A stretch of DNA of 64,000 nucleotides from Actinocorallia sp039871655 (lineage in GTDB: Bacteria; Actinomycetota; Actinomycetes; Streptosporangiales; Streptosporangiaceae). Below the pieces are notes generated by a model. The model was given only the letters and a program-made list of their open reading frames with translations, did no database searches and had not been told where the DNA came from. The DNA lies in NCBI RefSeq assembly GCF_039871655.1, contig NZ_JBDPLZ010000002.1, forward strand, positions 62,001 through 126,000, written 5' to 3'. Every line of letters starts with the position of its first letter. The stretch's first letter is position 1. Positions 40,303 through 48,830 of the stretch are shown here, one piece after another. Made by a program: the position numbers and the translations under genes.

Positions 40303-41130
40303 TCACCCCTCGATGTTCACCTTGAGGCACCCCAGATCGGTCTCCGGGCGGGAGAGGTGCACTTCGGGACGGAGCATGGTGATGCCCTGGCAGGCCCTGC
40401 GGATCTTGCGGTCGAGGTTGCGCTCCTCGCGGGGCAGGCAGTCCTCGAAACCCAGACGCAGCGGCTCGCCGGCCTCCTGGGGATAGCGGAGACGGGGAGC
40501 GCAGACCGTGCCGTCCGAACGGAGGCGGTAGAAGATCTCGTCGCGGAGCCCGGTGAGACTGCGCTGCTCCGTCCAGGTCTCCGGAAGGTCGGCGTAGGCG
40601 CCGACGATGCCGTCCTCCCCCTCGAAGACCAGGGAGGTGGGGCCGTACGGCACGAAGCCGCCCCCCGCTCCCACGTGGAAGCCCTCGCGCGGGAACAACC
40701 GCACCAGGAAACGGGAACCCTCGGGCACGGCCGCGCGGTAACGCGCGACCGTGCCCCTGTTCGCACGACGGGCGGAGCCGGGGGCGTTGTCCCTGCGGCC
40801 GAGGTCGATGCGCAACATCCGGCCGGGGACCATGCCGGCACCCTTGAGCGTCTCCTCCACCCGCACGCTCATCACCACGGACCGGGGCCTGCCCGTCAGC
40901 CGGAACCCGCGGACCGTGCCCAGCAGCAGGATCCGCGACTGGCCCGCCGCGAGCAGCGCCCGCTCCTGCTGGGGCGCCTTGAACCTGGCGAACAACCCGT
41001 TGCCCACCGCGTTGCGGAAGACCGACACGTCCAACCGCCCCGGAGCCCCGGGGGACCGCTCGGACGCGTCGCCCACACCGCACGCGCTCAACGCGAGAAC
41101 CATCAGCGGAACGAAGAACCTGCGCAGCAT
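40303..41130 (-). CDS. Lipoprotein with the same extracytoplasmic domain as the sigma-factor partner
   Basis: From ATG 41130 the 275-residue protein has a lipoprotein signal (LRRFFVPLMVLALSACG, Cys at the lipobox), so it is anchored outside the membrane. Its body aligns by eye with the extracytoplasmic part of the 41182 gene product. ILLLGTVRGFRL corresponds to ALVGTVEGFEL, RAAVPEGSRFLVRLF to RAVPAGTRVLLYEW, and YGPTSLVFEGEDGIVGAY to YVRSAVLEDADGTLVGG. No enzyme motif is seen. It lies 51 bp downstream of that gene, probably in the same transcript. Confidence 0.75.
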   Translation of the reverse strand: MLRRFFVPLMVLALSACGVGDASERSPGAPGRLDVSVFRNAVGNGLFARFKAPQQERALLAAGQSRILLLGTVRGFRLTGRPRSVVMSVRVEETLKGAGMVPGRMLRIDLGRRDNAPGSARRANRGTVARYRAAVPEGSRFLVRLFPREGFHVGAGGGFVPYGPTSLVFEGEDGIVGAYADLPETWTEQRSLTGLRDEIFYRLRSDGTVCAPRLRYPQEAGEPLRLGFEDCLPREERNLDRKIRRACQGITMLRPEVHLSRPETDLGCLKVNIEG

Positions 41131-41181
41131 CCAACGGCCTTTGTCCAGGGTGGGAGATCCGGACAACCTAGCAGCCGAAGG

Positions 41182-42249
41182 TCAAGAAGGAGTGGGAGAA
41201 GGCGTCGGCACGGCGGGAGCCGGATCCGGTGAGGTAGGCGAAGGCGTCGGCTGCGCGGGAGAGGTCGCGGTCGGATCGGGAGCAGGCGAGGCTGTACGGA
41301 CCCGGAAGCACCGCTTCATCTCGTGGTCGAACCGACGGAGGTCCGTGGGCTTCACCTTTTCCGGCTCTTCCACCACGACGAGAGCGCAGGTGTACTCGAT
41401 GCGCTTACTGAGTTCCAGCAGTTCGTCGAAGGTCTTCACCTTCTGCCAGATGCCGGGTTGAAGACCCTTGGTGTAGGAGCCTCCGACCAGGGTTCCGTCG
41501 GCGTCCTCCAAGACGGCACTACGGACGTAACGGACCTGTTTCGGGCCGGAGGGCGCGAAACCCGCACCCGGCCTCCATTCGTAGAGCAGGACCCGGGTGC
41601 CCGCCGGGACCGCCCGGTTGAGCTCGGCGATCGGATAGGAGGCCGGGTCGGTGGCACCCACGGTGAAAGCCGTTGCCTCCTCCTTGTGCAGGCCCAGCTC
41701 ATCGAGTCCGGTCGAGCTGTTGATCAGGGAATCGGGACGGACCTTCATGAGGATGCCGTGTTCTTTCACTCCGTCTTTGGGGGGTTCTGTCGCCAGTTCG
41801 AAGCCCTCGACCGTTCCGACGAGCGCCTGCAGACGAAGGTCGGTCACCGAGACGAGCCCGTTCTCGATCGTCTGAATCCATCGACCGGCAGTCCACAGGT
41901 CAAGGGAATCGACGACTTCCACGTTTCCGATGCCGCTGGTGAGTATCAACGGAATCTCGTTCTTCTTCAGCAGCGACAGGTCGACGTCGGGGCGGGCCGC
42001 AGGGGTGGTGGGCGAGGAGCTGGCCGCGACCGACGCCATCCGGTCGGGCCCGTCGGACTGGCGCAGAGACGGGACGACGGTGATGCCGACGGCGACGAGG
42101 GCGGCGGCGGCCACCGCGCCCGCGGTCTGACGGCGGCGGCGGATGCGGCGGCCGCGTTCCTGCGCGGCGGCGGCGAGGTCGCCGGTGGGGGGGAGGTCGG
42201 AGCTGTTGTCTTCGAGCATGGCCCGCAGGTCCCTTTCGGTGAAAGGCAA
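41182..42249 (-). CDS. Membrane protein, putative anti-sigma partner of the SigE-family factor
   Basis: TTG 42249 has AGGGGG upstream and lies 2 nt after the sigma stop. The 355-residue product has a cytoplasmic N-terminus of about 45 residues (PFTERDLRAMLEDNSSDLPP, then RGRRIRRRRQ). One membrane helix follows at about 46-65 (TAGAVAAAALVAVGITVVPS), then a large extracytoplasmic domain and a Pro/Thr-rich tail. Single-pass proteins coded directly after ECF/SigE-type sigma genes commonly bind and restrain the sigma factor; no zinc motif is visible. Its outer domain is duplicated in the adjacent lipoprotein. Confidence 0.75.
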   Translation of the reverse strand: MPFTERDLRAMLEDNSSDLPPTGDLAAAAQERGRRIRRRRQTAGAVAAAALVAVGITVVPSLRQSDGPDRMASVAASSSPTTPAARPDVDLSLLKKNEIPLILTSGIGNVEVVDSLDLWTAGRWIQTIENGLVSVTDLRLQALVGTVEGFELATEPPKDGVKEHGILMKVRPDSLINSSTGLDELGLHKEEATAFTVGATDPASYPIAELNRAVPAGTRVLLYEWRPGAGFAPSGPKQVRYVRSAVLEDADGTLVGGSYTKGLQPGIWQKVKTFDELLELSKRIEYTCALVVVEEPEKVKPTDLRRFDHEMKRCFRVRTASPAPDPTATSPAQPTPSPTSPDPAPAVPTPSPTPS

Positions 42250-42251
42250 GG

Positions 42252-42794
42252 TCAGGCCCCCTGTTCTTGGAAGACGTCCCGGGCCGGGAGACAGTCGCGG
42301 AGCGTCGGGTCGACGCGGAGCTTGGCCAGCGCCCGGCTGATCTGGCTGCGGACCGTGACCGGCGAGCAGCCGAGGATCCGGGCGATCGCGGCATGTTCCA
42401 GGTCGCAGAAATACCGGAGCACGATCGCGGCGCGCTCGCGCCGCCCGAGCCCGCCGAGGGCCTTCCACAGCACGTCCCTGTCCTCGACCCCTCGGCCTTC
42501 GGGAAGAGGGAGGTCGGGCAGGTCCCCGGTGGGGACCTCGCCCCGCCAGCGCCGCCGCCACCAGGAGTGGTGGGTGTTGACGAGGATCCGGTACACGTAC
42601 GGGTCCGGGTCGTCGCCCACCCTCGGCCAGGCCAGCCACGCCTTCGTCAGCGCGGTCTGCACCAGGTCCTCGGCGGTGCCCCAGTCACGGCACAGCAGGA
42701 ACGCGGTGCGCAGCAGTCGCGGTGACCGCTCCGCCGCGTACGTCCCGAACTCCGGGCGGTCGGACCCGACCGCCGGATCAGGCGGCTTCGCCAT
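42252..42794 (-). CDS. SigE-family (ECF-type) RNA polymerase sigma factor
   Basis: The 180-residue protein contains region 2 (LLRTAFLLCRDWGTAEDLVQ and TALTKAWLAWPRV) and region 4 (LGRRERAAIVLRYFCDLEHA, then LGCSPVTVRSQISRALAKLR). These are typical of the actinomycete SigE-family group of extracytoplasmic-function sigma factors. The variable NTHHSWWRRRWRGEVP linker is also a family feature. It would direct RNA polymerase to a small regulon, probably including its own operon, under control of the membrane protein that follows. Confidence 0.93.
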   Translation of the reverse strand: MAKPPDPAVGSDRPEFGTYAAERSPRLLRTAFLLCRDWGTAEDLVQTALTKAWLAWPRVGDDPDPYVYRILVNTHHSWWRRRWRGEVPTGDLPDLPLPEGRGVEDRDVLWKALGGLGRRERAAIVLRYFCDLEHAAIARILGCSPVTVRSQISRALAKLRVDPTLRDCLPARDVFQEQGA

Positions 42795-42897
42795 CGGCTG
42801 GTTCTCCCTCGTTCCGAGCCCGGCTCCGGGGGATGCGGCCGGGCTCCGCCGACGACTACCCGCCGGGCCCCGCAGGACGTTGCGCGCGGACGGGAAC

Positions 42898-43725
42898 TCA
42901 TTCCGGCGGGACTGCTCCGCCTCTCTCCGCCAGGGCTTCGTAGGCTGGTTCCAGCACGTCCGTCAGGGCACGGCGCCTGATCTTGACGGCGGGCGGGTCG
43001 AGCAGCCGCAGCAGCAGTCCGGGCGGCGCGGGCGGATGCCCGGACCGGTCCTTCAACGCGGCGAGCCCGGCGGGGGGAGTCCAGAACCCCTCGGCGTCCA
43101 GCGGAGTCTCCGCGACCGGGGGCGGCCCGCTCTCGACGGGACGGCGGCGCAGCGCGGTGAGCAGCTGCTCGCGGGTGCGGCCGTTCCAGGCCAGCACGAG
43201 GAACGGGTCGTCGTCGAACGCGCGCGCCAGGAAGTGCAGCGCGGCGGCGGCGTGCACACACGGGTCGATCCAGTCGGCGCAGCCGCACATCAGGTGCAGC
43301 TCCTCGGCGGCCTCGGGGAACAATCCCACCCCGCAGTCGCCGAAGACGCCCTCCAGGTCGTGGGGGATCTCCCCGGCCAGCATCCGGGCCCGGAACACGG
43401 CGCGGCGGGCGAGCTCGCCCTCGATCTCGTCCCAGCCCTCGATCGCGGTGAGCCCGAGCGTCACCTCGTGCGGCTCGTCGGCGGCCTCGCCGACGAACGC
43501 CGTCACCTCGTAGGGCCGGACGTCCAGCCGCAGCACCCGGCCGCGCTCGGCGTACGCGCGGCCCCGGCGCAGCCGCTCGGCGTCGAGGAAGGACTCCAGC
43601 GAGCCGAGGAAGCGGCGCGACCACCAGCCCGGAGGCTCCCGCAGCAGGGCGGAGCCCGGCCCGCCCCGCACCCGGATCGGCTTGACCGTCTGGAAGTAGC
43701 CGTCGGAGCCGTCGTGAGACGTCAT
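42898..43725 (-). CDS. SWIM zinc-finger protein coupled to the SNF2 helicase
   Basis: The 275-residue protein has a SWIM motif CGCADWIDPCVHAAAAL (CxC...CxH) near residue 150, preceded by the domain RRGRAYAERGRVLRLDVRPY. SWIM proteins in bacteria are nearly always encoded beside SNF2-type helicases and are thought to supply DNA or protein binding. ATG 43725 overlaps the helicase stop (ATGA), so the two proteins are made together. Confidence 0.9.
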   Translation of the reverse strand: MTSHDGSDGYFQTVKPIRVRGGPGSALLREPPGWWSRRFLGSLESFLDAERLRRGRAYAERGRVLRLDVRPYEVTAFVGEAADEPHEVTLGLTAIEGWDEIEGELARRAVFRARMLAGEIPHDLEGVFGDCGVGLFPEAAEELHLMCGCADWIDPCVHAAAALHFLARAFDDDPFLVLAWNGRTREQLLTALRRRPVESGPPPVAETPLDAEGFWTPPAGLAALKDRSGHPPAPPGLLLRLLDPPAVKIRRRALTDVLEPAYEALAERGGAVPPE

Positions 43726-46700
43726 GAGCTCACCGCGTCCGGGGACAGCCGCAGCACGTCGCGCAGCTCGGCCACCGACAGGCCGGTCAGCCACTCCTCG
43801 CCGGTCCCGACGATCGACTCCGCGAGGGCCTTCTTGCGTTCGATCATCTCGTCCACCCGCTCCTCCATGGTGCCGACGCAGACGAACTTGCGGACCTGCA
43901 CGTCGCGGGTCTGCCCGATGCGGAACGCCCGGTCGGTGGCCTGGTCCTCGACGGCGGGGTTCCACCAGCGGTCGAAGTGCACGACGTGGTTGGCGGCGGT
44001 CAGCGTCAGGCCGGTGCCCGCGGCCTTCAGCGACAGCAGGAAGACCGACGGCGCCTCCTCGCCCTGGAAGCGGGCCACCAGCTCGTCCCGCTGCTCCTTG
44101 GTGGTGCCGCCGTGCAGCCACAGGACGGGCCGGTCGAGCCGGGCCGCCAGATACGGCTGGAGCATCGAGCCGAACTCGGCGTACTGGGTGAAGACCAGGA
44201 CCTTCTCGCCCGCTTCGAGGATCTCGGCGCACAGGCGTTCCAGCTCCTCCAGCTTCCCCGAGCGCCCCTGCAGCCGTGAGCCGTCCTTCAGCAGCAGCGC
44301 CGGATGGTCGCAGACCTGCTTCAGCTTCGCCATGGTCGCCAGGACGAGCCCGCGCCGCTGCTTGGCGTCGGCCTCGGCGATCTGCTCCAGCATGTCCTCG
44401 ACCGTCGCCTGGTACAGGGACGCCTGCTCCACGGTGAGGTTGCAGTAGACCTTCATCTCCTGCTTCTCGGGCAGGTCCGTGATGATGCTCCGGTCGGTCT
44501 TCAACCGGCGCAGGACGAACGGCTGGGTGGCGCGCTTGAGCGCGGCGGCGGCACGCTCGTCGCCCTCCGCCTCGATCGGGACGGCGAACCGCTCGCGGAA
44601 GGACTGTCTTGGCCCCAGCAGCCCCGGATTGGCGAACTCCATGATCGACCACAGCTCGGTGAGGTGGTTCTCCACCGGGGTGCCCGTCATCGCGATCCGG
44701 CCGCGCGCGGGGATGGAGCGCACCGCCCTGGCCTGCCGCGTGCCGCTGTTCTTCAGCGCCTGGGCCTCGTCGCAGACCACCCGCGCCCACGCGACCTTCG
44801 CCAGCTGTTCGGCGTCTCGGGTGGCCGTCCCGTAGGTGGTGAGGACGAGGTCGGCGGCGTTCGCCGCGCGGACGAGCTCGTCGTCTTTGTGCCGCTTCAC
44901 TCCGTGGTGCACGTACAGCCGCAGCTTCGGCGCGAACCTGGCCGCCTCCCGCTGCCAGTTCCCGACCAGCGACATCGGCACCACGGCCAGCGTCGGCCCG
45001 CCCGCGCCGTTCGCGCCGTCCGCGCCCGCCCGGACGAGATGGGCCAGCACCGTCAGCGTCTTTCCCAGCCCCATGTCGTCGGCGAGCAGCGCGCCCAGCC
45101 CGAGCCCCTCCATGAAGCCCAGCCAGGCCAGGCCGCGCTCCTGGTAGGGGCGCAGGGTCGCCTCGATGCCGTCGGGGGTGGCGACGGGGGTGATGCGGCG
45201 GTCGGCCTCGCCGGACAGGAGGTCGCCCAGCGCGCCGTGCGCCTCGACCGCGACCAGCGGCAGCGTCCGCTCTCCCGCGTGGATGACGGCCCGGACCACC
45301 TGGCCCGCGGTCATCGTTCCGGAGCCTCCCGAGCGCAGGAACTCCAGGGCGGTCTCCAGCTGCTCCTCGTCGAGCTCCACCCACTGGCCGCGCAGCCGCA
45401 CCAGCGGGGCCTTGAGGCGGGCGAGCTCCGCGAGGTCGTCCTCCTGGAGGGACTCCTGCCCGACGGCCAGCTCCCAGCGGAACTCCACCAGGTCGCCCAG
45501 GCCGAACCCCGAACCCGTCGCCGCGCCCTGCTCGTCGCCCTCCGGTTCGGCGGTCCTGAGCTTCAGGCCGAGGCGGGAGCGGCCCGCCCAGGAGGGCAGC
45601 AGCACCCCGAAGTCCGCGGCGGCCAGCAGCGGCGCGGCGGACCGCAGGAAGCGGAACGCGCCCGCGGTGTCCAGGGCCAGCTCGGCCGGGGTGGCGACGT
45701 CCAGGGCGCGGCCCAGCTCGGGGAAGAGCCGCAGCGCGCGGCCGAGACCGGCCAGAAGGGTCTCCTCCGCGCCCTCCAGCAGGACGTCCCCGCTCCAGAT
45801 CTGCGCGGCCGGCACCAGCAGGCTCGGGTCGTCGGTGCCCTGGAGCAGGAACTCCACCCGCCAGGGCTGCTCGGAGAGCGGGACCCGCGGGGCCTGCGGG
45901 ACCTGCGGGAAACCGGTCTCGCCGGGCTCCGGTTCGGGGAGCCTCGGCTCGACCAGCCGGAAGGTCAGCCGCAGCGGCCCGTGGGCGGGGCGGGCCGCCC
46001 GGTGCCAGGCGTCGAGTTCGGCGCGCAGTTCGGCCGGGTCGTCGCCGGGCTCGCGCGCGACCAGGGGGTTCGGGCCGGTGAGCGCCTCCAGCCAGCGTTC
46101 GGCCAACGGGACGCGCTCGGGCGCCTTCCCGGTGCGCGGCGGCAGCAGCGGATGCGGCACCACGCCCCGCACCGCGGTGTCGGCCAGCCCGTCCAGGGCC
46201 TCGGCGAGCACCTCGGCGGCGGGCCGTCCCGGGACCACGGCCCGGCATGCGGGCGGCATCGCCTCGGCGAGGCGGGCGAACCGGGTGGGGTCGAGCACCG
46301 GACGCCAGCAGGCCAGGAGGTCGCCGTCCTCCTCGCGCAGCGCGGGCAGCACCCGTCCGGCGGAGGCCAGCGCGGCGGCGTCGGCGGCGACCACGCCGAG
46401 GAAACGCAGATCCGTGCCCGGCACCACGTCGGCCCGCTCCTCGGCCGTCCGCAGCAGCTCCATCGCCCGGAACGGCTCCAGCACCAGGGCGGGGACCTTC
46501 CACGGCGAGAGCACCGGCGTGCCGTCGAACGGCTCGGGCCCCAGCTCCCCCGAGGGCAGCGGACGCTCCCCGGTGCCGGGCAGCAGAAGCTCCAGGGTGA
46601 TCCGGGCGGCGCCGCGCAGCAGCGGTTCGTAGGACGTGCCGGCGAAGTCCCGGGTGGCGAACGGGTGGACGCCCGGCCCGGCCGAACGCGGCCCGTCGTG

Positions 46701-46754
46701 TTCGGCCCACAGGCACAGCGCTCCTCCGTGCCAGGTGGCGTGCGCGACGAGCAT
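43722..46754 (-). CDS. SNF2-family DEAD/DEAH helicase
   Basis: The 1010-residue protein has a long N-terminal region (about 1-530) with the bacterial SNF2-associated domain (FRFLRSAAPLLAAADFGVLL, PLVRLRGQWVELDEEQLETA). The ATPase follows: Walker A ADDMGLGKT near residue 560, TYGTATRDAEQL, Walker B VVCDEAQALKNSGT near 663 and MTGTPVENHLTELWS. The C-terminal helicase lobe has LVFTQYAEFGSMLQPYL, LSLKAAGTGLTLTAANHVVH and DRAFRIGQTRDVQV. It is a chromatin-remodeller-like translocase, likely in DNA repair or transcription. Confidence 0.95.
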   Translation of the reverse strand: MLVAHATWHGGALCLWAEHDGPRSAGPGVHPFATRDFAGTSYEPLLRGAARITLELLLPGTGERPLPSGELGPEPFDGTPVLSPWKVPALVLEPFRAMELLRTAEERADVVPGTDLRFLGVVAADAAALASAGRVLPALREEDGDLLACWRPVLDPTRFARLAEAMPPACRAVVPGRPAAEVLAEALDGLADTAVRGVVPHPLLPPRTGKAPERVPLAERWLEALTGPNPLVAREPGDDPAELRAELDAWHRAARPAHGPLRLTFRLVEPRLPEPEPGETGFPQVPQAPRVPLSEQPWRVEFLLQGTDDPSLLVPAAQIWSGDVLLEGAEETLLAGLGRALRLFPELGRALDVATPAELALDTAGAFRFLRSAAPLLAAADFGVLLPSWAGRSRLGLKLRTAEPEGDEQGAATGSGFGLGDLVEFRWELAVGQESLQEDDLAELARLKAPLVRLRGQWVELDEEQLETALEFLRSGGSGTMTAGQVVRAVIHAGERTLPLVAVEAHGALGDLLSGEADRRITPVATPDGIEATLRPYQERGLAWLGFMEGLGLGALLADDMGLGKTLTVLAHLVRAGADGANGAGGPTLAVVPMSLVGNWQREAARFAPKLRLYVHHGVKRHKDDELVRAANAADLVLTTYGTATRDAEQLAKVAWARVVCDEAQALKNSGTRQARAVRSIPARGRIAMTGTPVENHLTELWSIMEFANPGLLGPRQSFRERFAVPIEAEGDERAAAALKRATQPFVLRRLKTDRSIITDLPEKQEMKVYCNLTVEQASLYQATVEDMLEQIAEADAKQRRGLVLATMAKLKQVCDHPALLLKDGSRLQGRSGKLEELERLCAEILEAGEKVLVFTQYAEFGSMLQPYLAARLDRPVLWLHGGTTKEQRDELVARFQGEEAPSVFLLSLKAAGTGLTLTAANHVVHFDRWWNPAVEDQATDRAFRIGQTRDVQVRKFVCVGTMEERVDEMIERKKALAESIVGTGEEWLTGLSVAELRDVLRLSPDAVSS

Positions 46755-46843
46755 GGAGATTCCGCTTTCCCCGGGACCGGATCGGGTCTTCGAAGCTACC
46801 AGCCGCCGCCGACACTCCCCGGACGTCTCTAAGGTGCAGGGCC

Positions 46844-47611
46844 ATGTGGCGCAACGCAGTGGTGACAGGAGCCTCCAGCGGGATCGGCGAGAGTTTCGCG
46901 CGCTCCCTGGCCGAGCAGGGGACCGACCTCGTACTGGTCGCCCGGCGCAAGGACCTGCTGGAACGGCTCGCCGGAGAACTGTCCGGCCGGTTCGGGATAC
47001 GCGCGGAGGCGCTGGACGCGGACCTGACCGAACCGGCCGATCTGGAACGGGTGGCCGAGCGGGCCGCCGGCGTGGACCTGCTGGTCAACAACGCCGGTTA
47101 CGGGGCCTTCGGAGCCTTCCACGAGCTCTCTCTGGCCGACCAGTCCAAGGAGGTCGGCCTCAACGTGACGGCGCTGATGCGGCTGACGCACGCCGCGGCG
47201 CCGTCCATGGCGGGGCGGGGGAGGGGCGGGATCCTGAACGTCGCGTCCGTGGCCGCCTACGCGCCCTCGCCGGGAAGCGCCGTCTACGGGGCGACCAAGG
47301 CGTTCGTGCTGTCCTTCACCGAGAGCCTGCACGCCGAGCTGAAGCCCGCGGGCGTCCACGTGACGGCGTTGTGCCCGGGGTTCACCCGAACCGAGGACGA
47401 CCAGCCGACCGGCCTGATGTGGATGAGCCGCGACGCCGTGGCGCGGGCGGGCCTGGAGGCCGTCCGCGGTGGCCGCGCCATGTGTGTCCCCGGCGCGCAG
47501 TACAAGGTGCTGCTGCCCGCGATGAGGCTGGCTCCCCGGGGGTTGCTGCGCACCGTCTCGAGCGCGGTCTGGAGCCGGGCGGTTCAGACGCATGTGCGGC
47601 CGGATGCATAG
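46844..47611 (+). CDS. Short-chain dehydrogenase, DltE/YqjQ-like
   Basis: The 255-residue SDR has VTGASSGIGESFARSLAEQG (NADP motif; ARRKD afterwards favours NADP), DLLVNNAGYG, catalytic Ser in NVASVAAYAPSPGS and YGATK. The C-terminal VTALCPGFTRTED is typical of the DltE-like group acting on acyl or keto substrates. Divergent from the SNF2 gene. A weak hairpin follows the stop. Confidence 0.9.
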   Translation: MWRNAVVTGASSGIGESFARSLAEQGTDLVLVARRKDLLERLAGELSGRFGIRAEALDADLTEPADLERVAERAAGVDLLVNNAGYGAFGAFHELSLADQSKEVGLNVTALMRLTHAAAPSMAGRGRGGILNVASVAAYAPSPGSAVYGATKAFVLSFTESLHAELKPAGVHVTALCPGFTRTEDDQPTGLMWMSRDAVARAGLEAVRGGRAMCVPGAQYKVLLPAMRLAPRGLLRTVSSAVWSRAVQTHVRPDA

Positions 47612-47628
47612 AAGAAGCCCTGCTTCTT
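47612..47628 (+). terminator. Short hairpin after the SDR gene
   Basis: AAGAAGC (47612-47618) and GCTTCTT (47622-47628) form a 7-bp stem with a 3-nt loop immediately after the stop codon. Small and not followed by a U-run. Confidence 0.4.
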
Positions 47629-47722
47629 GTGAGCTCTCCCCAAACCATGCTCGGATCACTTGTAGCACTTGCGCATATCCAGGGCTTGGCTCCGGCCCCT
47701 AGCATGAGGAACGGCGTCGCAT

Positions 47723-47742
47723 GGGACACGCCGTGGTGTCCC
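47723..47742. promoter_or_regulatory. GGGACAC-N6-GTGTCCC operator upstream of the desaturase
   Basis: A perfect 7-bp inverted repeat lies 55-74 nt upstream of the desaturase ATG. The symmetry fits a TetR- or GntR-type dimer; fatty-acid desaturase genes are commonly controlled by such repressors. The gap from 47629 to 47796 holds nothing else recognised. Confidence 0.5.
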
Positions 47743-47796
47743 CGCATGAAGTGCTCTCTGAACGCGCCGATCCCGTGAATCCGGAAAGGTCTTGGT

Positions 47797-48729
47797 ATGC
47801 CGGAAGCTATTGACATTCAGGTGCTACACGAACTCGACCAGGTGGCCGAGAAGGAACTCAACCGGCATCTGTCGATAGCCAAGGAGTGGTTCCCGCACGA
47901 GTACGTGCCGTGGGGCCAGGGCCGGGACTTCGCCTTCCTGGGCGGCGAGGACTGGGTCCCCGAGGACTCCAAGGTCTCGCCGGAGTCCCGCGAGGCGCTG
48001 CTGGTCAACCTCCTGACCGAGGACAACCTGCCCGGCTACCACGCCGCCATCGCCCGCATCATGGGCACCGAGGGCGCCTGGGGCCAGTGGGTGCACCGCT
48101 GGACCGCCGAGGAGAACCGGCACGGCATCGTCATCCGCGACTTCCTGACCGTCACCCGGGCCATCGACCCGGTGCTGCTGGAGCGGGCCCGGATGCAGCA
48201 CATGGAGATCGGCTACGCGCCCGACCACGGCGACAAGGTCCTGCACGGCCTGGCCTACGTCTCCTTCCAGGAGCTGGCGACCCGGGTGTCGCACCGCAAC
48301 ACCGGCAAGGCCTCCGGCGACGAGCTGTGCGAGCAGATGATGCAGCGCGTGGCGGCCGACGAGAACCTGCACATGATCTTCTACCGGAACCTCATCGGCG
48401 CGGCTTTCGAGGCCTTCCCGAACGAGGCCGTGAAGGCGATCACCGACGTGGTCAAGGGCTTCCAGATGCCCGGCTACACGATCGACGGCTTCCTGCGCAA
48501 GTCCGTGGCCATCGCCAACGCCGGCATCTACGACCTGCGCCTGCACCACGACGACGTGCTCATGCCGGTGCTGCGCAAGTGGGGCGTCTTCGAACTCGAG
48601 GGCCTGAGCGACGAGGGTGAGAAGGCCCGGCTCGAGCTGGCGGAGTTCCTGGAGAACCTGGACGCCGCCGCGACCAAGTTCGAGGAGCGCCGCGAGGCCC
48701 GCCGCGCCCGGATCGCCGCCCGCGCCTGA
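47797..48729 (+). CDS. Acyl-ACP desaturase (FA_desaturase_2, DesA-like)
   Basis: The 310-residue protein is a soluble ferritin-like di-iron desaturase of the plant stearoyl-ACP/mycobacterial DesA type. Iron ligands are visible: Glu in LLTEDNLPGYH, the WTAEENRHGIVIRDF motif (ExxH), Glu in SFQELATRVSH, and VAADENLHMIFYR (DExxH). It introduces a cis double bond into acyl-ACP using O2 and ferredoxin electrons. The C-terminal KFEERREARRARIAARA is basic and probably disordered. Single-gene unit with a palindromic operator. Confidence 0.94.
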   Translation: MPEAIDIQVLHELDQVAEKELNRHLSIAKEWFPHEYVPWGQGRDFAFLGGEDWVPEDSKVSPESREALLVNLLTEDNLPGYHAAIARIMGTEGAWGQWVHRWTAEENRHGIVIRDFLTVTRAIDPVLLERARMQHMEIGYAPDHGDKVLHGLAYVSFQELATRVSHRNTGKASGDELCEQMMQRVAADENLHMIFYRNLIGAAFEAFPNEAVKAITDVVKGFQMPGYTIDGFLRKSVAIANAGIYDLRLHHDDVLMPVLRKWGVFELEGLSDEGEKARLELAEFLENLDAAATKFEERREARRARIAARA

Positions 48730-48730
48730 G

Positions 48731-48755
48731 GCCGGCAGGGAATCTCATTCCCGGC
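48731..48755 (+). terminator. Hairpin after the desaturase gene
   Basis: GGGAAT/ATTCCC (48738-48743 and 48747-48752) with an extra outer GCC/GGC pairing form an imperfect stem directly after the stop codon. No U-run. Confidence 0.35.
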
Positions 48756-48830
48756 AAATCCGGATAATTTCCGCCAGAACGAAACCAATGGCCCCGGTTC
48801 CCGCGTCTTAACGGCGACAGGACCGGGGCC

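Noticed and set aside
42898..47091. Open frame of 1397 codons on the minus strand
   Set aside because: Its N-terminal thousand residues are an Arg/Gly/Ala-rich shadow of the SNF2 gene in another frame; only the last 275 codons (the SWIM protein) are real.
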